Positions 1-11,433 of a stretch of 64,000 nt of DNA are shown in pieces. The notes under the pieces are model-generated. The model saw only the letters and a program-made list of their open reading frames with translations, had not been told where the DNA came from and did no database searches. The stretch lies in assembly GCA_014338405.1 (NCBI GenBank), contig JTDE01002185.1:1825-65824 (forward strand), in the 5' to 3' direction. This DNA comes from Paragonimus skrjabini miyazakii (lineage: Eukaryota; Platyhelminthes; Trematoda; Plagiorchiida; Troglotrematidae). Position 1 is the stretch's first letter; every line of letters begins with the position of its first letter. The position numbers and the translations under genes are program-made.

Positions 1-3000
1 TGTGTACAATAAAATGTAAACGAAACGTAGTCGAGGATTACAAATTCAATCATATCTACAAAACCACGCGAAATTGAGTGTTCCTGCCAACTCGAGTATG
101 TATTCTACCATGAAAATTTCGACGGAAGCATTTTCAGGACGTACAATCGATGACGAAAGCCAACATGATGCTTTTGTCAAAAAAAATGTCGACACATTTT
201 TTGCAACAAAAATGCAAATATGAACAATTTTTACGCATAGCTGATTTTTCTCATTACAACGCTTTTATTATGCTCCATAAGATATGTATACTTGTCCCAC
301 AATATGCGTTTTAATGTTTCATGGAAAATGTGAAAAATATTTTTTCGCGCCTAAATGGCCGTTTCCAACTCGGTTCGGCCTTGAAGCACCATTCCGGCGA
401 ATTGCTGGGAGTGTTCTTTAATATCAATCTTTCAGCAGTTCACTTTGTTTCCATTCACAGCCGGAATGTACGCTAGCGTACATCCTGATTCCATGGAATA
501 GTTTGCAACAATGGTACCAATGAGTAGTGAAGGATGGTGAATTGTCCTATGTTGAATCAGGTTATAGGCGTCTCTCACGCTTGTAATATTATAAAAAGCT
601 TAGTACTCATGTTTCAACAACAGTTGATTGTCGAAATTATAATCATGCTTTCCTGCCAAATCACGCCGAAATTTCAATAAACACGTGTGTTTTCACGTGT
701 ATGACGTCGATTTTCATTATATTTTACGTTCATATTTCCAAAATAACGCAGAATGCGACTTTGCGTTATTTTTCCATTAATCTCTAAGTCATTAAACAAC
801 CGCACATTTCTTGTTTACATCTTCCGAAGACTGAAACAAAGAAATCTCTAGGGAACAGATTTTCAAGATTTTAATTTCTGCAACATACCACAAATTTTGA
901 ACAAGTTTAATTGCTAGGAATTATTTCTTAACCAAAAGATAACGGAGATATTCACGTTCTACCGATTACACGCAGCCGGATAGACGAAGAGGTCTACTGA
1001 GTCTTATTTCAGCGGCAGCCTAATGAGTGCTTAAACCATAAGACGTGTACGGTTTCGCGGATAGACGATGAGGTCCTATTTCAGTTAGACAACCCACCAA
1101 AGCAATTGTACAAATAACGCAACGTTGTGAATGGATGCATATTTATTTATATCAACGTAGTTGTACACCCCAACAGACTTTCTTGACAGCGTAGATAAGA
1201 TCTTCAATGTCCGTATTGGTTGCCTGTCTTCAAACAGTGTCTGTAAGGTAAGGAAATAAACCGATTTTGAGCTAATAGGCAATACACAGGTATAAGTTAT
1301 TTGGACAACCAGATAGAGATCTTACAATTGTTCCAGTTATTTAGGAATTTGATGATCATTGCATCAGGAGTGAGGTGGGAAGTTCCGTTGAACTTGTGCA
1401 AATTCCACTTGCGATTTTCAACCCACCCTTTGGGAAAATTCTACTTCAAGGTCATTGAGCGTATTATTAGGCCGTTCAAAAAATTTCCCCGGGTATGAAA
1501 GGATACCGCCTCCCAACTACCGCCGTCTTAAGTCAAACCAAGCTGAGCATAAGCATTCATCAGAAATTAATGCACTAAAACAAAACGAGCGAGCCAGACG
1601 TATCAACATGTGGTCACTGACAACAACAACAGAAGTAGAGACTTCGTAATAAACATACAGCATCAACTAACGTCATGTATTTATGTGATGAAAATCTACT
1701 CCATTTACTGCTTATCCAAACCCCAACACAATAGGAGTTCTAACAATTTACTAATCCAAACGTCGCATTGAAGATACTACATCATGATTGGGCGAACAGT
1801 CTTAATGTTACGCCTTCTGTTATTCGCATATTTCTCCGTTACATATTGCACCGATTAACGTTCAGTTTTTGACTTTGTATGTGTCCATATGATCAACCAA
1901 TGAGTGACTATGATTTTTTTAATACTGTTGCACATCCATAAATTTGGCTGCTTGTCTCACGAACTGGTTACTGCAACCAGTACGAGCTCTTCTGCTTATC
2001 ACTTGCGTGGAAGGTTTTAATTCGAGTACGAGTTCTAGGGCTAATGGAAGTCCCCAATTCCGAGTATCTCAATTTACCGTGATAAACCCACTTATATCCG
2101 AAGCGCCATTTTACCCCCGAGCAATCCCACTTTTAACGGTACAGTGTGCTGCTTGAGGGTATCCATCTGCAAGGTGATACCCAGCGCGTCTTTCATTAAT
2201 ACCGTCGTCAAACTTCGCAATAAAAAAGAATGCACACCAAACAGAAACCCTGGAGAATGGACATGTTGGTGCTAATGGCAATGTACTGTTCGTGCATAGA
2301 GTCGGCCGCGGTTCAGTGACATTGGTGGTCAAATTTTAATAGGGATATCATTCGAAAGTGAGCAGCGGTAAACGAAATTGTTTACATAACTTTGTTGGGC
2401 AATGAAACCGTACACGACATAGTGAGATATAATTACTAGCGCACGCAAAGTACCAAAGTGCTTCTGACACGCTTTGCTGGGCAAGATATTTTGGATAACG
2501 CAGTCCACAAAATAAACGGTGTATATTGATGAGGTGCATAATCATACACATCAAGATTAGGGTACGAAGGTTTGTTCAAAGCTAGGAATGAGAATACGCA
2601 AAAATAATGCAGATAACAGTGAACAACCCACACTAGGTAATTGCTCGAGGGAAATCAGACACAACGTGGAACACCATAAAACCGGTTACATAATCTGAAA
2701 TCGCACACACTACAGTTAATCACTGCAGCGTTTGTTGTGACCTTTGGTATCTGCTAACGACGATGAAGCATGATTGGCAACATGTATCAAGGAAAATGTG
2801 CAATGGGAAGTATGTGAACTGAATTCACTAAAAGCGTTGTAGTCCACGGCTTTCGCTCCTAGTTAACTTGTATTTGATACACAGGTACTCCATCTACCGC
2901 GTGATATCAGTAGTACTCAAACTCACAGTGTCATAATTCAAGCGTCCATTGCTTGATTTCTTGCCTAAAACTATTCCGTACAAAACACTATGATCCTTCA

Positions 3001-4269
3001 AGTATCTAAGTGAACAAAACATTAAAATTTTTGAAGCCCGAAAATTCCCGATCTTCGAATGAATAATAATAATAATACTAACAAATAATCAATCACTTAA
3101 CCTGGAATGTAGCATGAAGTCGACTGTCTCTAAAACAGACTGTCAGAAGGCATATCAACGCCTGCCTCATGAAACTTGTATGTAATACATCATTTATCAA
3201 TGCAAGACAGTTAACTATTGATCGGACGTGCACAGCTACCTCAAACGAAACCACATGTACATCGTCGCAACACCCACCGTTATTATTTTCAATATTGACG
3301 CCAACTGGAGGACAAACCATTTGACGGTCGAGTGAAACAAACATTTCAAGTCTGTGGTCGTTTCTGTCATGAAAACCAACGATTTTCAAATACTTAACAC
3401 ATACTACCGTACTATTGCCAGATATTCAAGGATCCCGCGTTCAATCGTTGTTTGACAGCAAATTTTACTACTTGTGGATCATTTCCAGCACTACTTTTTG
3501 TAAGGCACCTACTAGCTGTGAACAAGCGGTATTGCAGTGACCTCCTAAAACAGCTTAATTTTTGTTGGTATTTTGTTGTATAATTTGACACCTCCTGATG
3601 AGGCATGTTTGGTCAGTCCAATTGTATGCCCCATTTCCGCTGGTGTAGAAATTTTTCATGTTTGCGTTCCGCGCCACACACGCAGGACGCTTACTGGCTG
3701 TACATTTTCTTACTTCTCAGCCGTGGCAATATATTGAGTACTGCGTGGTTTGTTGTGTTCCGAACAATTGCCATCGGGTAACTCATCGAATCTGGAGTGA
3801 GACTTTGTGGGAGAGTCCCCACAATATCTCCTTCTTTGCATCAAGTGAGAAGGAACTAGTGGAATGTCGTACAAGGCATTTTGCATCCTACTCCTTTTAG
3901 GCAGAGGTAAGTGTTTAAATCTTCTCATCTTTGTTAATTAAAACAATCTGTTTATCTGGTGAACCTGAATAAGAAAATGAGAATGCGCAAATCATGTCGT
4001 GTTCTCCAGAGTAATATTTCACTTATTATCAAATGGTAAGTGAGACGACAAAACTAAATGAAGTTATATTTTCTGAAGCTGCCATATAAACCACTAAACG
4101 AACACCTAACACCATTTTATTGCAGACAGTTGTGACCAGAATACGGCTTCATCGATAATTCCGCTAAATAGAGGTCTCACTTCATTACTTTTCGTGAACA
4201 GATGTGTACTCGTTCCTCACCCAAAAAGTGGGCAAGTTTTCGTCCTAAAGAGTGATCAAGCTGTAGTTC
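1..4269. other. Intergenic, no gene recognised
   Basis: I read both strands and found no frame with recognisable protein similarity, and every open frame is under about 100 codons. The one internal structure I noticed is a short duplicated motif (GGATAGACGA followed by GAGGTC and TATTTCAG) at about 974-1010 and 1057-1085. A short AAT run lies near 3064-3080. The segment ends at the first base of the + strand LTR at 4270. Confidence 0.6.
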
Positions 4270-4815
4270 TGTAGTGACCAGCGGTCCAGTGGCCTCTCTG
4301 AGGATCCTGGCCGACACCGTGATTTTCTAATTGTCTGTTCTGCACACATGATTATGTGTACGCCTGCTATTGGGGGGCCTCATAGCAACTCGGTTCCACT
4401 TTCTTCAGCCGTGCAACTAATTGCACGCAGCGAATGCTTGCTCTTTCCCTAACGACTCATCTATTATTCTATTCTTCAAGGTCGTTTAACCCGAATGTTT
4501 GCCAGCGTTGTTTAACGCACTCGAAGGTTTCACACACTTTTCGCTTGGCGTGCTTTCGGGTGACGCCGGGTGGGTTGTAAACCATCCCGCGTTTCTTTTC
4601 TTTCTCCTCTTGGTTGCTCCCGTTGGTTCCAGACTAGGCTAGAGCTAGCTCTTATCATATTTCCGAATATTGCTGAAAATATACGGTTTGTTCCCAAACC
4701 TCACCGCCCTCTCTAGTTCGATGTCTGTTAGAAATAAGTTTCGATTGCTCTTCAGGAAAGGCTTATTAAATTGTTAGTGGGCGAGGGTCTAGCGCATACC
4801 CAATTGTCCACTACA
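4270..4815 (+). repeat. LTR copy, + orientation (solo or from a second element)
   Basis: This 546-bp block begins TGTAGTGACC and ends CCACTACA, so its ends are the 5-bp inverted pair TGTAG/CTACA typical of an LTR. It is the reverse complement of 10887-11433 almost throughout (for example GTTTAACCCGAATGTTTGCC and TTTTCGCTTGGCGTGCTTTC occur in both). No primer-binding site like that at 10870-10883 follows it, and no coding region of matching orientation is evident downstream, so it is either a solo LTR or the stump of a second, oppositely oriented insertion. I saw no clear target-site duplication. Confidence 0.8.
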
Positions 4816-5406
4816 GTTTAAGTAACCATCGAACAAGCGTCTAGCATTAGTTCAGTCGGAAGCCGAGACAAGGAAAAGATGGCAAGCGGTCAGCCAATGT
4901 CAGTTCTACGGCATACCGAACGGCGGCAACTGACCAAGGAACTAACCAAGGAATAGGAAAAAGTAGCAAGTAAACGTAAACGAGAGTTGTCCGGAAAAAT
5001 ATTGAACGTGGTGGCAAATAACAATAATGGTAAGAAACGGCTTTGCTACAACAATAAACAATTATTTTTTAGCGTTAAGAGGACTACTTCAATTACGCTC
5101 AAGAATTTCAACACAGTTAATACAAGTGATGAGCAACCGGGCACCTAACACCACTTAATGTCGACCACAATGTTCTCATTTGCGTGTACTTCCTAGGCTT
5201 TCTGTCGCCAAAAAGAAACCACAATCTTGACTTTCGACTTAGTTAGAGCTCGTCAATTTTGCATCTCGTTGCCATCACATGGACTTGTACTGCCGTCCAC
5301 GTTGTCAACAGACAACTAGGTTGACTAAGGCGTCATCAATCTCAATATAGACAGGACGGATTCAACGTATCGGAACTTCCAGCCATATTCGGTTATGACC
5401 GAGAAG
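4816..5406. other. Spacer between inverted LTR copies
   Basis: This lies between the + strand LTR and the truncated minus-strand LTR. A short open stretch starting at ATG 4879 (MASGQPMSVL...) runs about 25 codons before a stop. It is where a gag start would fall if the + LTR once headed an element, but I recognise no Gag motif in it. Nothing else is identifiable. Confidence 0.4.
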
Positions 5407-5690
5407 TGTGGTGGACAAATGAGCATGGGTTAGATCCTCTTCTACCAACAATCTAAAACGCCTCCCATGAAGAGCAATCGGAACGTAGTCCCAACAGGCA
5501 TCAAGCTGAAGAACGCAATGGGGTTTGGAAACAAACTGTAAATTTCCAGTAACGTGTGGTAGTTAGCTCCAACATATTTGGGGACCGACGGGAACAACCA
5601 AGAGGGGAAAGAAAAGAAACACGAGATGGGCGACGGCACTCGAAAGCACGCCAAGCGAAAAGTGCGTGGAACTTTCGGACTGTAGAGGAC
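5407..5690 (-). repeat. Truncated 3' LTR of the minus-strand gypsy element
   Basis: Read on the minus strand, this matches the 3' half of the 547-bp LTR at 10887-11433, from the TTTTCGCTTGGCGTGCTTTC segment to a terminal CCACCACA. It is a direct repeat of that LTR and so is the expected 3' LTR. It is clearly more diverged than the 4270-4815 copy and is lost or unrecognisable beyond about 5690. Confidence 0.7.
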
Positions 5691-6507
5691 TATGACGTTT
5701 CTATCTAGAATCGTGACTGTTCGCCATAATAGTTAAACCAGAAAACGGACTAGCGGACAACGACGTATATTACAAGTAGACCAGGAAAGCAAGCTGTAAA
5801 CAAAGCACAACAGAAGCAAAGCGCGACAAACCAGTGGCTAGTGACCGGAAATTGCAAAAGATAATTGTGACCTTGGGCGGTCGAACAAACGAGAGAAATG
5901 CAGACATGCAATCAAACAATATCAATAGTGTCAACGGTCAAAATAAATAGCAAGATAGCTTGAATACATGGCAAACCAAGAGTGTGTCTACAGAGGTCCC
6001 CCCTAAACGGCTTCAACCTTGAAAGCCTCCAGCAAAATAGAAAAAATAGAGCTGGAGACACTCAATTTACCGTTGGTTGAGCGGGGGTCAGGCGTATTGA
6101 AGAACAGCTACGTATGCCACGTTGAAGAAGGTTGATCACGGTGAAGAGGGGTCGGTCTGCTTGCAATATCCGGAATTGTCCATGCGTCCCTAGGGTGGTG
6201 CTATCAGAGCGGGCCACACAACCCACCAAAACTCAAAGAGAAAATGATGGGAGATAGGCTTTCCCAACTGCTGCAATGACAGACAGGAGAGTGCATTCCT
6301 CCCACCATGCTGTGCGAGTGACCTGCAATGCATAAAGAAAACAAGTATATGGCGAGGAAAAATTATATACAGGTTCACCATGTAACCTTCAAGTGTTTGT
6401 TGAACTTCACGTCTTGCTGCACAAAATGCTTTTTTATCGGTTTTCATGTTTTGCAGATTTTTTGGTTTCTGATATGAGAAGGTTACTGGGGGAAAAATTA
6501 CGTGTAA
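5691..6507. other. Region between integrase remnant and truncated LTR
   Basis: This corresponds to the 3' untranslated part of the minus-strand element plus the missing 5' half of its 3' LTR. No coding similarity is visible on either strand. Its AT/GC pattern and repeats gave me no further identification. Confidence 0.4.
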
Positions 6508-7489
6508 TCAACAACGTCTACATAGCGTTGTGGAAAATGAACGCGACGTCCTGGTCACCTGTGGTACGGGGCAGGTAGCGTGGTGTCGTCCGGCGAAGGC
6601 GACGATGTAGGGACGGGGGCTTCCACGGATGGCTGAGGGGAGGCTCGGGCAATGTCGTCGTCTACATAGGCGACGATCGACGGAAACAGTGTCATGGCAA
6701 CCATGACGGTCGATCGTGAAGTGCTTTGGCGTTTGTCGAAGCAATTTGACGAAGCCCGAGTAAGGAGGTTGAAGCGGCTTGCGTGAACAGTTATCCAAAT
6801 CCTTGTGCATCTGCACTGGCCTAGTTTGTTCACCTGGGTGTGTGGGTTGAATTTACCGCATATATCGTGATAGTGTGGGAGCGAAGGTTGAAGGAACAGA
6901 AGATGCTAATGAAGGGGGCGAAACAAATTCACCAGGCAGACGCAAGGTGCAGCCATAGACCAATTCTGCCGGGGTGCACTGAAGACCAGCCTTCAGTGCG
7001 TTTCGGATCCCTAGAAGAACAAAGGGAAGAATTTCACTTCATGTCGGATTAGAGCCGACACAAAATGAAGCTTTAAGTTGTCTACGGAAACGTTCCACTT
7101 AACCATTCAAGGACGGATGGTATGCCTTGGTACGAATGCGCCGGCATCCAAGAAAGTTTGTCATAGCCTCGAATGTTGAGCATTCGAAATGCGAACCGCG
7201 GTCCGTCGTAATGGTTGTAGGGCATCCGTAGTTGGCCATCCAGCGTTCCGAGAAGGCGTTCACGACAGCCTCGGAGGAACAATTCTTTAGTGGGATGGCA
7301 TCCGACCATCTTGAGAATCGATCTACACAGGTAAATATGTAAACGTAGCCACGTGAAGGCAGCAACAGTCCAACTAAATCTAAGTGGACGTGTGATATCC
7401 TGGCATCTGGTAGACCAAGTGAGGAAACTGGGCTTCGTGTGTGCTTGTGCACCCTGAAACGTTGGCACTGTAGGCAAGCGCGTTCCCAA
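6508..7489 (-). pseudogene. Ty3/gypsy integrase remnant
   Basis: The integrase inserts the retroelement cDNA into the host genome. On the minus strand the catalytic core is visible at 7452-7099 with the first Asp in HVHLDLVG, the strand VYIFTCVDRFSRWSDAIPL, and the second Asp in TTITTDRGSHFEC. The frame then hits a stop directly after AYHPSLNG, just before the segment VERF that carries the catalytic Glu. Beyond it the frame resumes in pieces: LGIRNALKAGLQCTPAEL near 6980 and the C-terminal GPY/F-like module (RKPLQPPYSGFVKLL, FTIDRHG) near 6780-6670. Frames shift between these pieces, so it is a pseudogene. Confidence 0.85.
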
Positions 7490-7515
7490 CTACGAACGTC
7501 TGAATTAACCTTAAG

Positions 7516-8283
7516 TCAAACAAATCGATCTGTCACCAACTTAACGGTGGCGCAAACATCAGGACGCGAGAGGTTGTGAAGCTGGTTGCAGATAGCACGC
7601 CGGTAGGCTAGTGGCACTACAGGTCTCGGAATACCTGTGGTCATATCGCAAAAAATGGTTCCATCTGCATTAGGCAGCGGAATGGCGCGCAGCTTTAAGG
7701 AGTAACGTTGCAAGGAAGTTTGGAACTTAGGCTCTCGCGCCTGGGCCGCAGCTAGGTTAATAAGGTCAACAGAAGCGGGTGTGACGAGGGTGGCGTGGAC
7801 GAGTGAAAGGACGTCGGCGACAGGGTTGAGGGCACCTGAAACATGCCATATGTCGCAAGTAAACTGCGAAGCGTAGTCCAGGTGTCTGATCTCCCTAGGG
7901 GAGTACGTGTCTGATGAAAAAGCAAGTGCGTACGTCAAAGGTTTGTGATCCTTAAACATAATGAAGGGACGACCTTCCAGTGTATGACGGAAATGGCGGA
8001 TACCTAGGTAAATAGCAAGTAATTCTCTTCCGAACGTGCTATACCGAGATTCGACAGGTAACAAACGTTTGGAAGAGAAACCTAGGGGTTGCCATTGGTC
8101 GTTGACAAGTTGTTCTAATACGGCACCGACGGCTACATTTGAGGCATTAGTAAAAAAGGACAGTGGAGTTTGAGAGTCTGGATGGGCTAAAAGAGTACTA
8201 TTGGATATAATCCTCTTAAGCTCGACAAAAGCCGTGCGCGCTGCATCCGTAAAACTGAATCCACGTGTACCGCCTCGAAGCAA
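7516..8283 (-). pseudogene. Ty3/gypsy RNase H and integrase zinc-finger remnant
   Basis: This 255-codon open frame on the minus strand encodes the RNase H domain that degrades the RNA strand during reverse transcription. The landmark FFTNASNVAVGAVLEQ shows Asn where the family has the first catalytic Asp. SRYSTFGRELLAIYLGIRHF, FIMFKDHKPLTYAL and HLDYASQFTCDIWHVSG are the later RNase H blocks. ADVLSLVHA replaces the usual end motif. It ends in the start of the integrase HHCC-type finger (QLHNLSRPDVCATVKLVTDR). A single in-frame stop near 8357 separates it from the RT frame, and the RT connection segment (FAGLVNYYRRFIHHCAQLL) is read across it. Confidence 0.88.
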
Positions 8284-8358
8284 GTCCGTGAGGGGTTGCA
8301 GAAGTTGCGCACAATGGTGGATGAACCGGCGATAGTAATTTACTAGGCCGGCGAAACG

Positions 8359-8943
8359 TCAAAGTTGTTTGGGAGAGGTTGGCTCAGGAAAATCGTTGAC
8401 AGCACTTACCTTTGCCGGTAAAACTTGGATGCCAGAAGCTGAAATAATGTGGCCTAAAAATTCTATGCTACACTTTCCAAGTCCGCACTTAGCTGCCTTG
8501 ACGGTTACCCCGTGTTGGGCTACCGTGGCGAACAAAGAACGTAGATGTTGCAAATGTTCTTCTTCCTCGGAGGAACAGGCCACTAGCATATCGTCTAAGT
8601 ATGGGTAGACGAAATCCAGGCCTCTGCATACTTCGTGGATGAAACGCTGGAAAGTTTGTACACCGTTTGTAAGGCCAAATGGCATTCGAAGGAATTCGAA
8701 CAAACCAAAAGGCGTGAGGACGGCCGTTTTGGGGATATCCGTCTCTTCTACTGGGATCTGGTGATAAGCGCGGACCAGATCGATCTTACTGAACATAGTT
8801 TTGCCAGAAAAGCAAGCTGTCAGATCCTGAATACGGGGGATAGGATACCTATCAGGGATTATGACCTTGTTCAGGCCACGATAGTCGCCACAAGGGCACC
8901 AGTCACCTGATTTTTTGGGACCATATGGAGAGGAGAGGCCCAT
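8359..8943 (-). pseudogene. Ty3/gypsy reverse transcriptase
   Basis: This 194-codon minus-strand frame is the polymerase core. [34 protein letters not shown] (first catalytic Asp), [22 protein letters not shown] and [10 protein letters not shown] (YLDD at the active site, where the family usually has YVDD or YIDD) occur in order, followed by [17 protein letters not shown]. The upstream segment [11 protein letters not shown] is visible in another frame at about 8945-8985, so a frameshift separates it from the protease. The frame closes at a stop near 8357. Catalytic Asps are intact here, unlike the neighbouring RNase H. Confidence 0.92.
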
Positions 8944-9000
8944 GGACTTTTAGAAGGGCTGATTATTCCTAGTTCGAGCATATGTTAAACTCCGCCCTAG

Positions 9001-9408
9001 CTATTTCAAATTCGTCCGGAGCCAGACGTCTTGGCCTTCACGACACCGGTGGACCTTTGGTCCTAATATGGTGCGTGCAAGTAGAAGTGACCGTGAGTGG
9101 CCCGTTCGTAGATCGAACGAGCTGTGGAAAATCCGAGAATAGAGACGTGTAAGGCTTAGGAGTTTCGGGTTGAAGGATAAGAGAAATTGGGTGCCGTTGA
9201 CGCTAAGCTTTGTGCGGGAATCGATCAGTGCTCGTCTTCGGATATGGACCATGAGGTCAAAATGCTGAAGAAAATCGATTCCTGCACGAAACACAAGCAA
9301 AGAGGTAGGGGTCGCCTCGCCGGATCGCGAAGAAATCACGCTGAATTCCGCCTCAGTATCGACCGGGAACGTGGTCCCAGAACTTAAATTGTAATGTGAA
9401 AGAGGCAA
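9001..9408 (-). pseudogene. Ty3/gypsy retropepsin-like protease remnant
   Basis: This 135-codon minus-strand frame holds FPVDTEAEFSVIS, the aspartic protease active-site region, in which the Gly of the usual D-T/S-G triplet is Glu. FRAGIDFLQHFDLMVHIRRRALID is the second half of the fold (the GxDFL block). The enzyme would have processed the element's Gag-Pol polyprotein. Replacement of the active-site Gly argues that it is inactive. It lies between the gag remnant and RT, as expected. Confidence 0.78.
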
Positions 9409-10620
9409 CTGCTAGGGAGGGTGCCGGCCACGTTTGCCGCCATTACGGGCCGGCCTGATCGTTCCCCTGATTGAATTATTTACACGGGGTGGCGCAATGC
9501 TTCGCCCGATTGCCAAACTTGTTGGGATACCAGCGCAATTCACCCGACGTCTGAGGGCATTTACGGAGAGATTTACTACGGCGTCCACGGGTAGTACTTA
9601 CGACGTCGCAGAGTCTGATGCTGGCTGAGATGTGCCGTGGCAGAAAACTGCAGTCGTATGGATGAGCGACAGAAAGTGTCTCTGGGTCTGTCCTGAATGT
9701 TGAGGATGTTGTAGCGGAAATGAGATGAGCAACAAGTTGGTACGTCCGATGAATTGTCCGTGCCAGAAACCTGACATAAGCGTTGATATATCTGATCTCA
9801 TATGGGAATAACCTATCTAAGTGTGATGCTGTGGCAAGCCTTAGTGGTTTGAGCCGACAGGGCGTTTAGTCCGAGGTGTGTACCGTGCCGCCTACAACTG
9901 TAACAGCCACACCGTTGGAAAGATGTCCGAGAGATGACTAATACAACTGGAGCTGCCAGATTGGTTGAACGTGGATATAAAACTACGCCAGATGCTGTCA
10001 GTGAGTCGACCGCAGTGTGGTAACAGAATTCGGGGTCAAGATAGGTCAGTAGAGCCGCGTTGGCTACTGAGTCCCATGTTGGAGTAGGTTAGGCTGGCAG
10101 AAGCTGTTAGGTAAATGCGCGGGGAGACCAACATGAATTGGAACGATCAAGTTTTCCGCAGAGGTGTTAAATAGCGGTATGACTAAAGTGATGGCGGCGT
10201 GCACAAGAAACGATCTCGCATGGGATGAAATTTGCAGCTGTGCAACGACGCGAGCGGTGAATGGAACGGAAGCAAGTGACAACTACCGAAAACCTACGAA
10301 AGCGTTTGGGCGTGAAAGTTTGTCTGTCTGCAGGCACCGACGTTGTGTCTAGTCAGATGCGCAGGCTGAACGTGTCCACCGTTAGACGCATGGTTGGCAA
10401 ATGGGCTAACAAGACGGACGAGGATTATAAGTTGGTAGAATAACATAGCGACCAGTGAAAATCGAGTATCATAATACCATCAGTAAGCCTGTTTATAGCC
10501 AACTGCCTTGCAAAAACGTACAAAACGACAAAAACGTGAACACGGATAAAATAGAAATGGATGATGAACGCGCCTAAATGGGGGTCGTCGAATTAACACA
10601 TGTCGTATAGAACGAGGGAC
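9409..10620 (-). pseudogene. Degenerate gag region
   Basis: This is placed by order: it sits between the PBS-like repeats and the protease. The minus strand near 9500-9550 reads CWYPNKFGNRAKHCATPC, a Cys-rich box resembling the CHCC-type Gag motif reported for the CsRn1 clade, with Pro at the position I would expect to be His. A stop (TAA) follows at once. Around 9790-9640 a decayed frame includes HSGQTQRHFLSLIH. I could not reconstruct a continuous Gag frame and assign no start codon. Confidence 0.55.
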
Positions 10621-10629
10621 CCAATAAAA

Positions 10630-10883
10630 TGGACAGGCTCACCAATTTGTGTTGGGGTGGAGGTAAAAATGCGTCAAAAAAAAGCGTTGGAAGCGGGTTC
10701 ACAAATTTGTAATGAAGAATCAGGAGGGAAACGTTCAGAGAAGAAACGCTCACTAATAAGGTTCACCAGTTTGTGATGGCGACCGAAGAAAATGCGCTGA
10801 AAAAATCATTATTGGGGTTCACCAGTTTGTAGTGAACCGAAACGAAAGTGCTGGGAAAAAAAGATTAGCATTCGGGCTCACCA
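10630..10883 (-). repeat. Five primer-binding-site-like tandem repeats
   Basis: Immediately inside the 5' LTR, the minus-strand motif ACAAAYTGGTGARCC occurs five times, at about 10873-10890, 10813-10830, 10757-10775, 10693-10710 (T for one G) and 10633-10650, spaced 55-65 bp. The first copy is where the primer-binding site belongs (LTR end CCTACA, then TGGTGAGCCC). The spacers are loosely similar (AT-rich, with GAAA and GCGCTGAAAA-like pieces), so this is an imperfect tandem array of about 59-bp units. Confidence 0.75.
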
Positions 10884-10886
10884 ATT

Positions 10887-11433
10887 TGTAGGACACAAGT
10901 GGGTATGCGCTGGACCCTCGTCCACTAACAATTTGGAACGCTTTTCCTGAAGAGCAATCGGAACGTAATCCCAACAGGCATGGAACTAAAAAACGCAGCT
11001 GGGTTTGGAAACAAAACATATATTTCCAGCAATATTTGGAAATATGATAAGTAGTTAGCTGTAGCCTAGTCTAGAACCAACGGGAGCAGCCGAGAGGAAA
11101 AAGAAAAGGAACGCGGGATGGTTTACAACCCACCCGGCGTCACCCGAAAGCACGCCAAGCGAAAAGTGTGTGGAACCTTCGAGTGCGTTAAACAACGCTG
11201 GCAAACATTCGGGTTAAACGACCTTGAAGAATAGAATAATAGATGAGTCGTTAGGGAAAGAGCAAGCATTCGCTGCGTGCAATTAGTTGCACGGCTGAAG
11301 AAAGTGGAACCGAGTTGCTATGAGGCCCCCCAATAGCAGGCGTACACATAATCATGTGTGCAGAACAGACAATTAGAAAATCACGGTGTCGGCCAGGATC
11401 ATCAGAGAAGCCAGGCGATGACTGGTCATTACA
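10887..11433 (-). repeat. 5' LTR of the minus-strand gypsy element
   Basis: This 547-bp block read on the minus strand starts TGTAATGACC and ends TCCTACA, and is followed after three bases by the primer-binding site TGGTGAGCCC. It is the inverted counterpart of 4270-4815 over its full length, and the direct counterpart of the partial LTR at 5407-5690. Length and TG..CA ends fit a gypsy LTR. I did not find a target-site duplication. Confidence 0.85.

Larger units (their letters stand above)
5407..11433 (-). mobile_element. Degenerate Ty3/gypsy LTR retrotransposon (CsRn1-like)
   Basis: The minus strand reads in order: 5' LTR (10887-11433), primer-binding-site-like repeats, degenerate gag, retropepsin, reverse transcriptase, RNase H, integrase, truncated 3' LTR (5407-5690). 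That order is diagnostic of Ty3/gypsy. The length of about 6 kb is normal. The primer-binding site begins TGGTGA, which fits the tRNA-Trp priming known for the fluke elements CsRn1 and PwRn1. A Cys-rich Gag stretch also suggests that clade. Stops, frameshifts and changed catalytic residues in every domain show it is dead. It lies outside MED25, about 5.4 kb past its stop codon. Confidence 0.88.

Noticed and set aside
8369..8910. Open frames on the + strand opposite the RT
   Set aside because: They are antisense shadows of the Ty3/gypsy RT frame on the minus strand.
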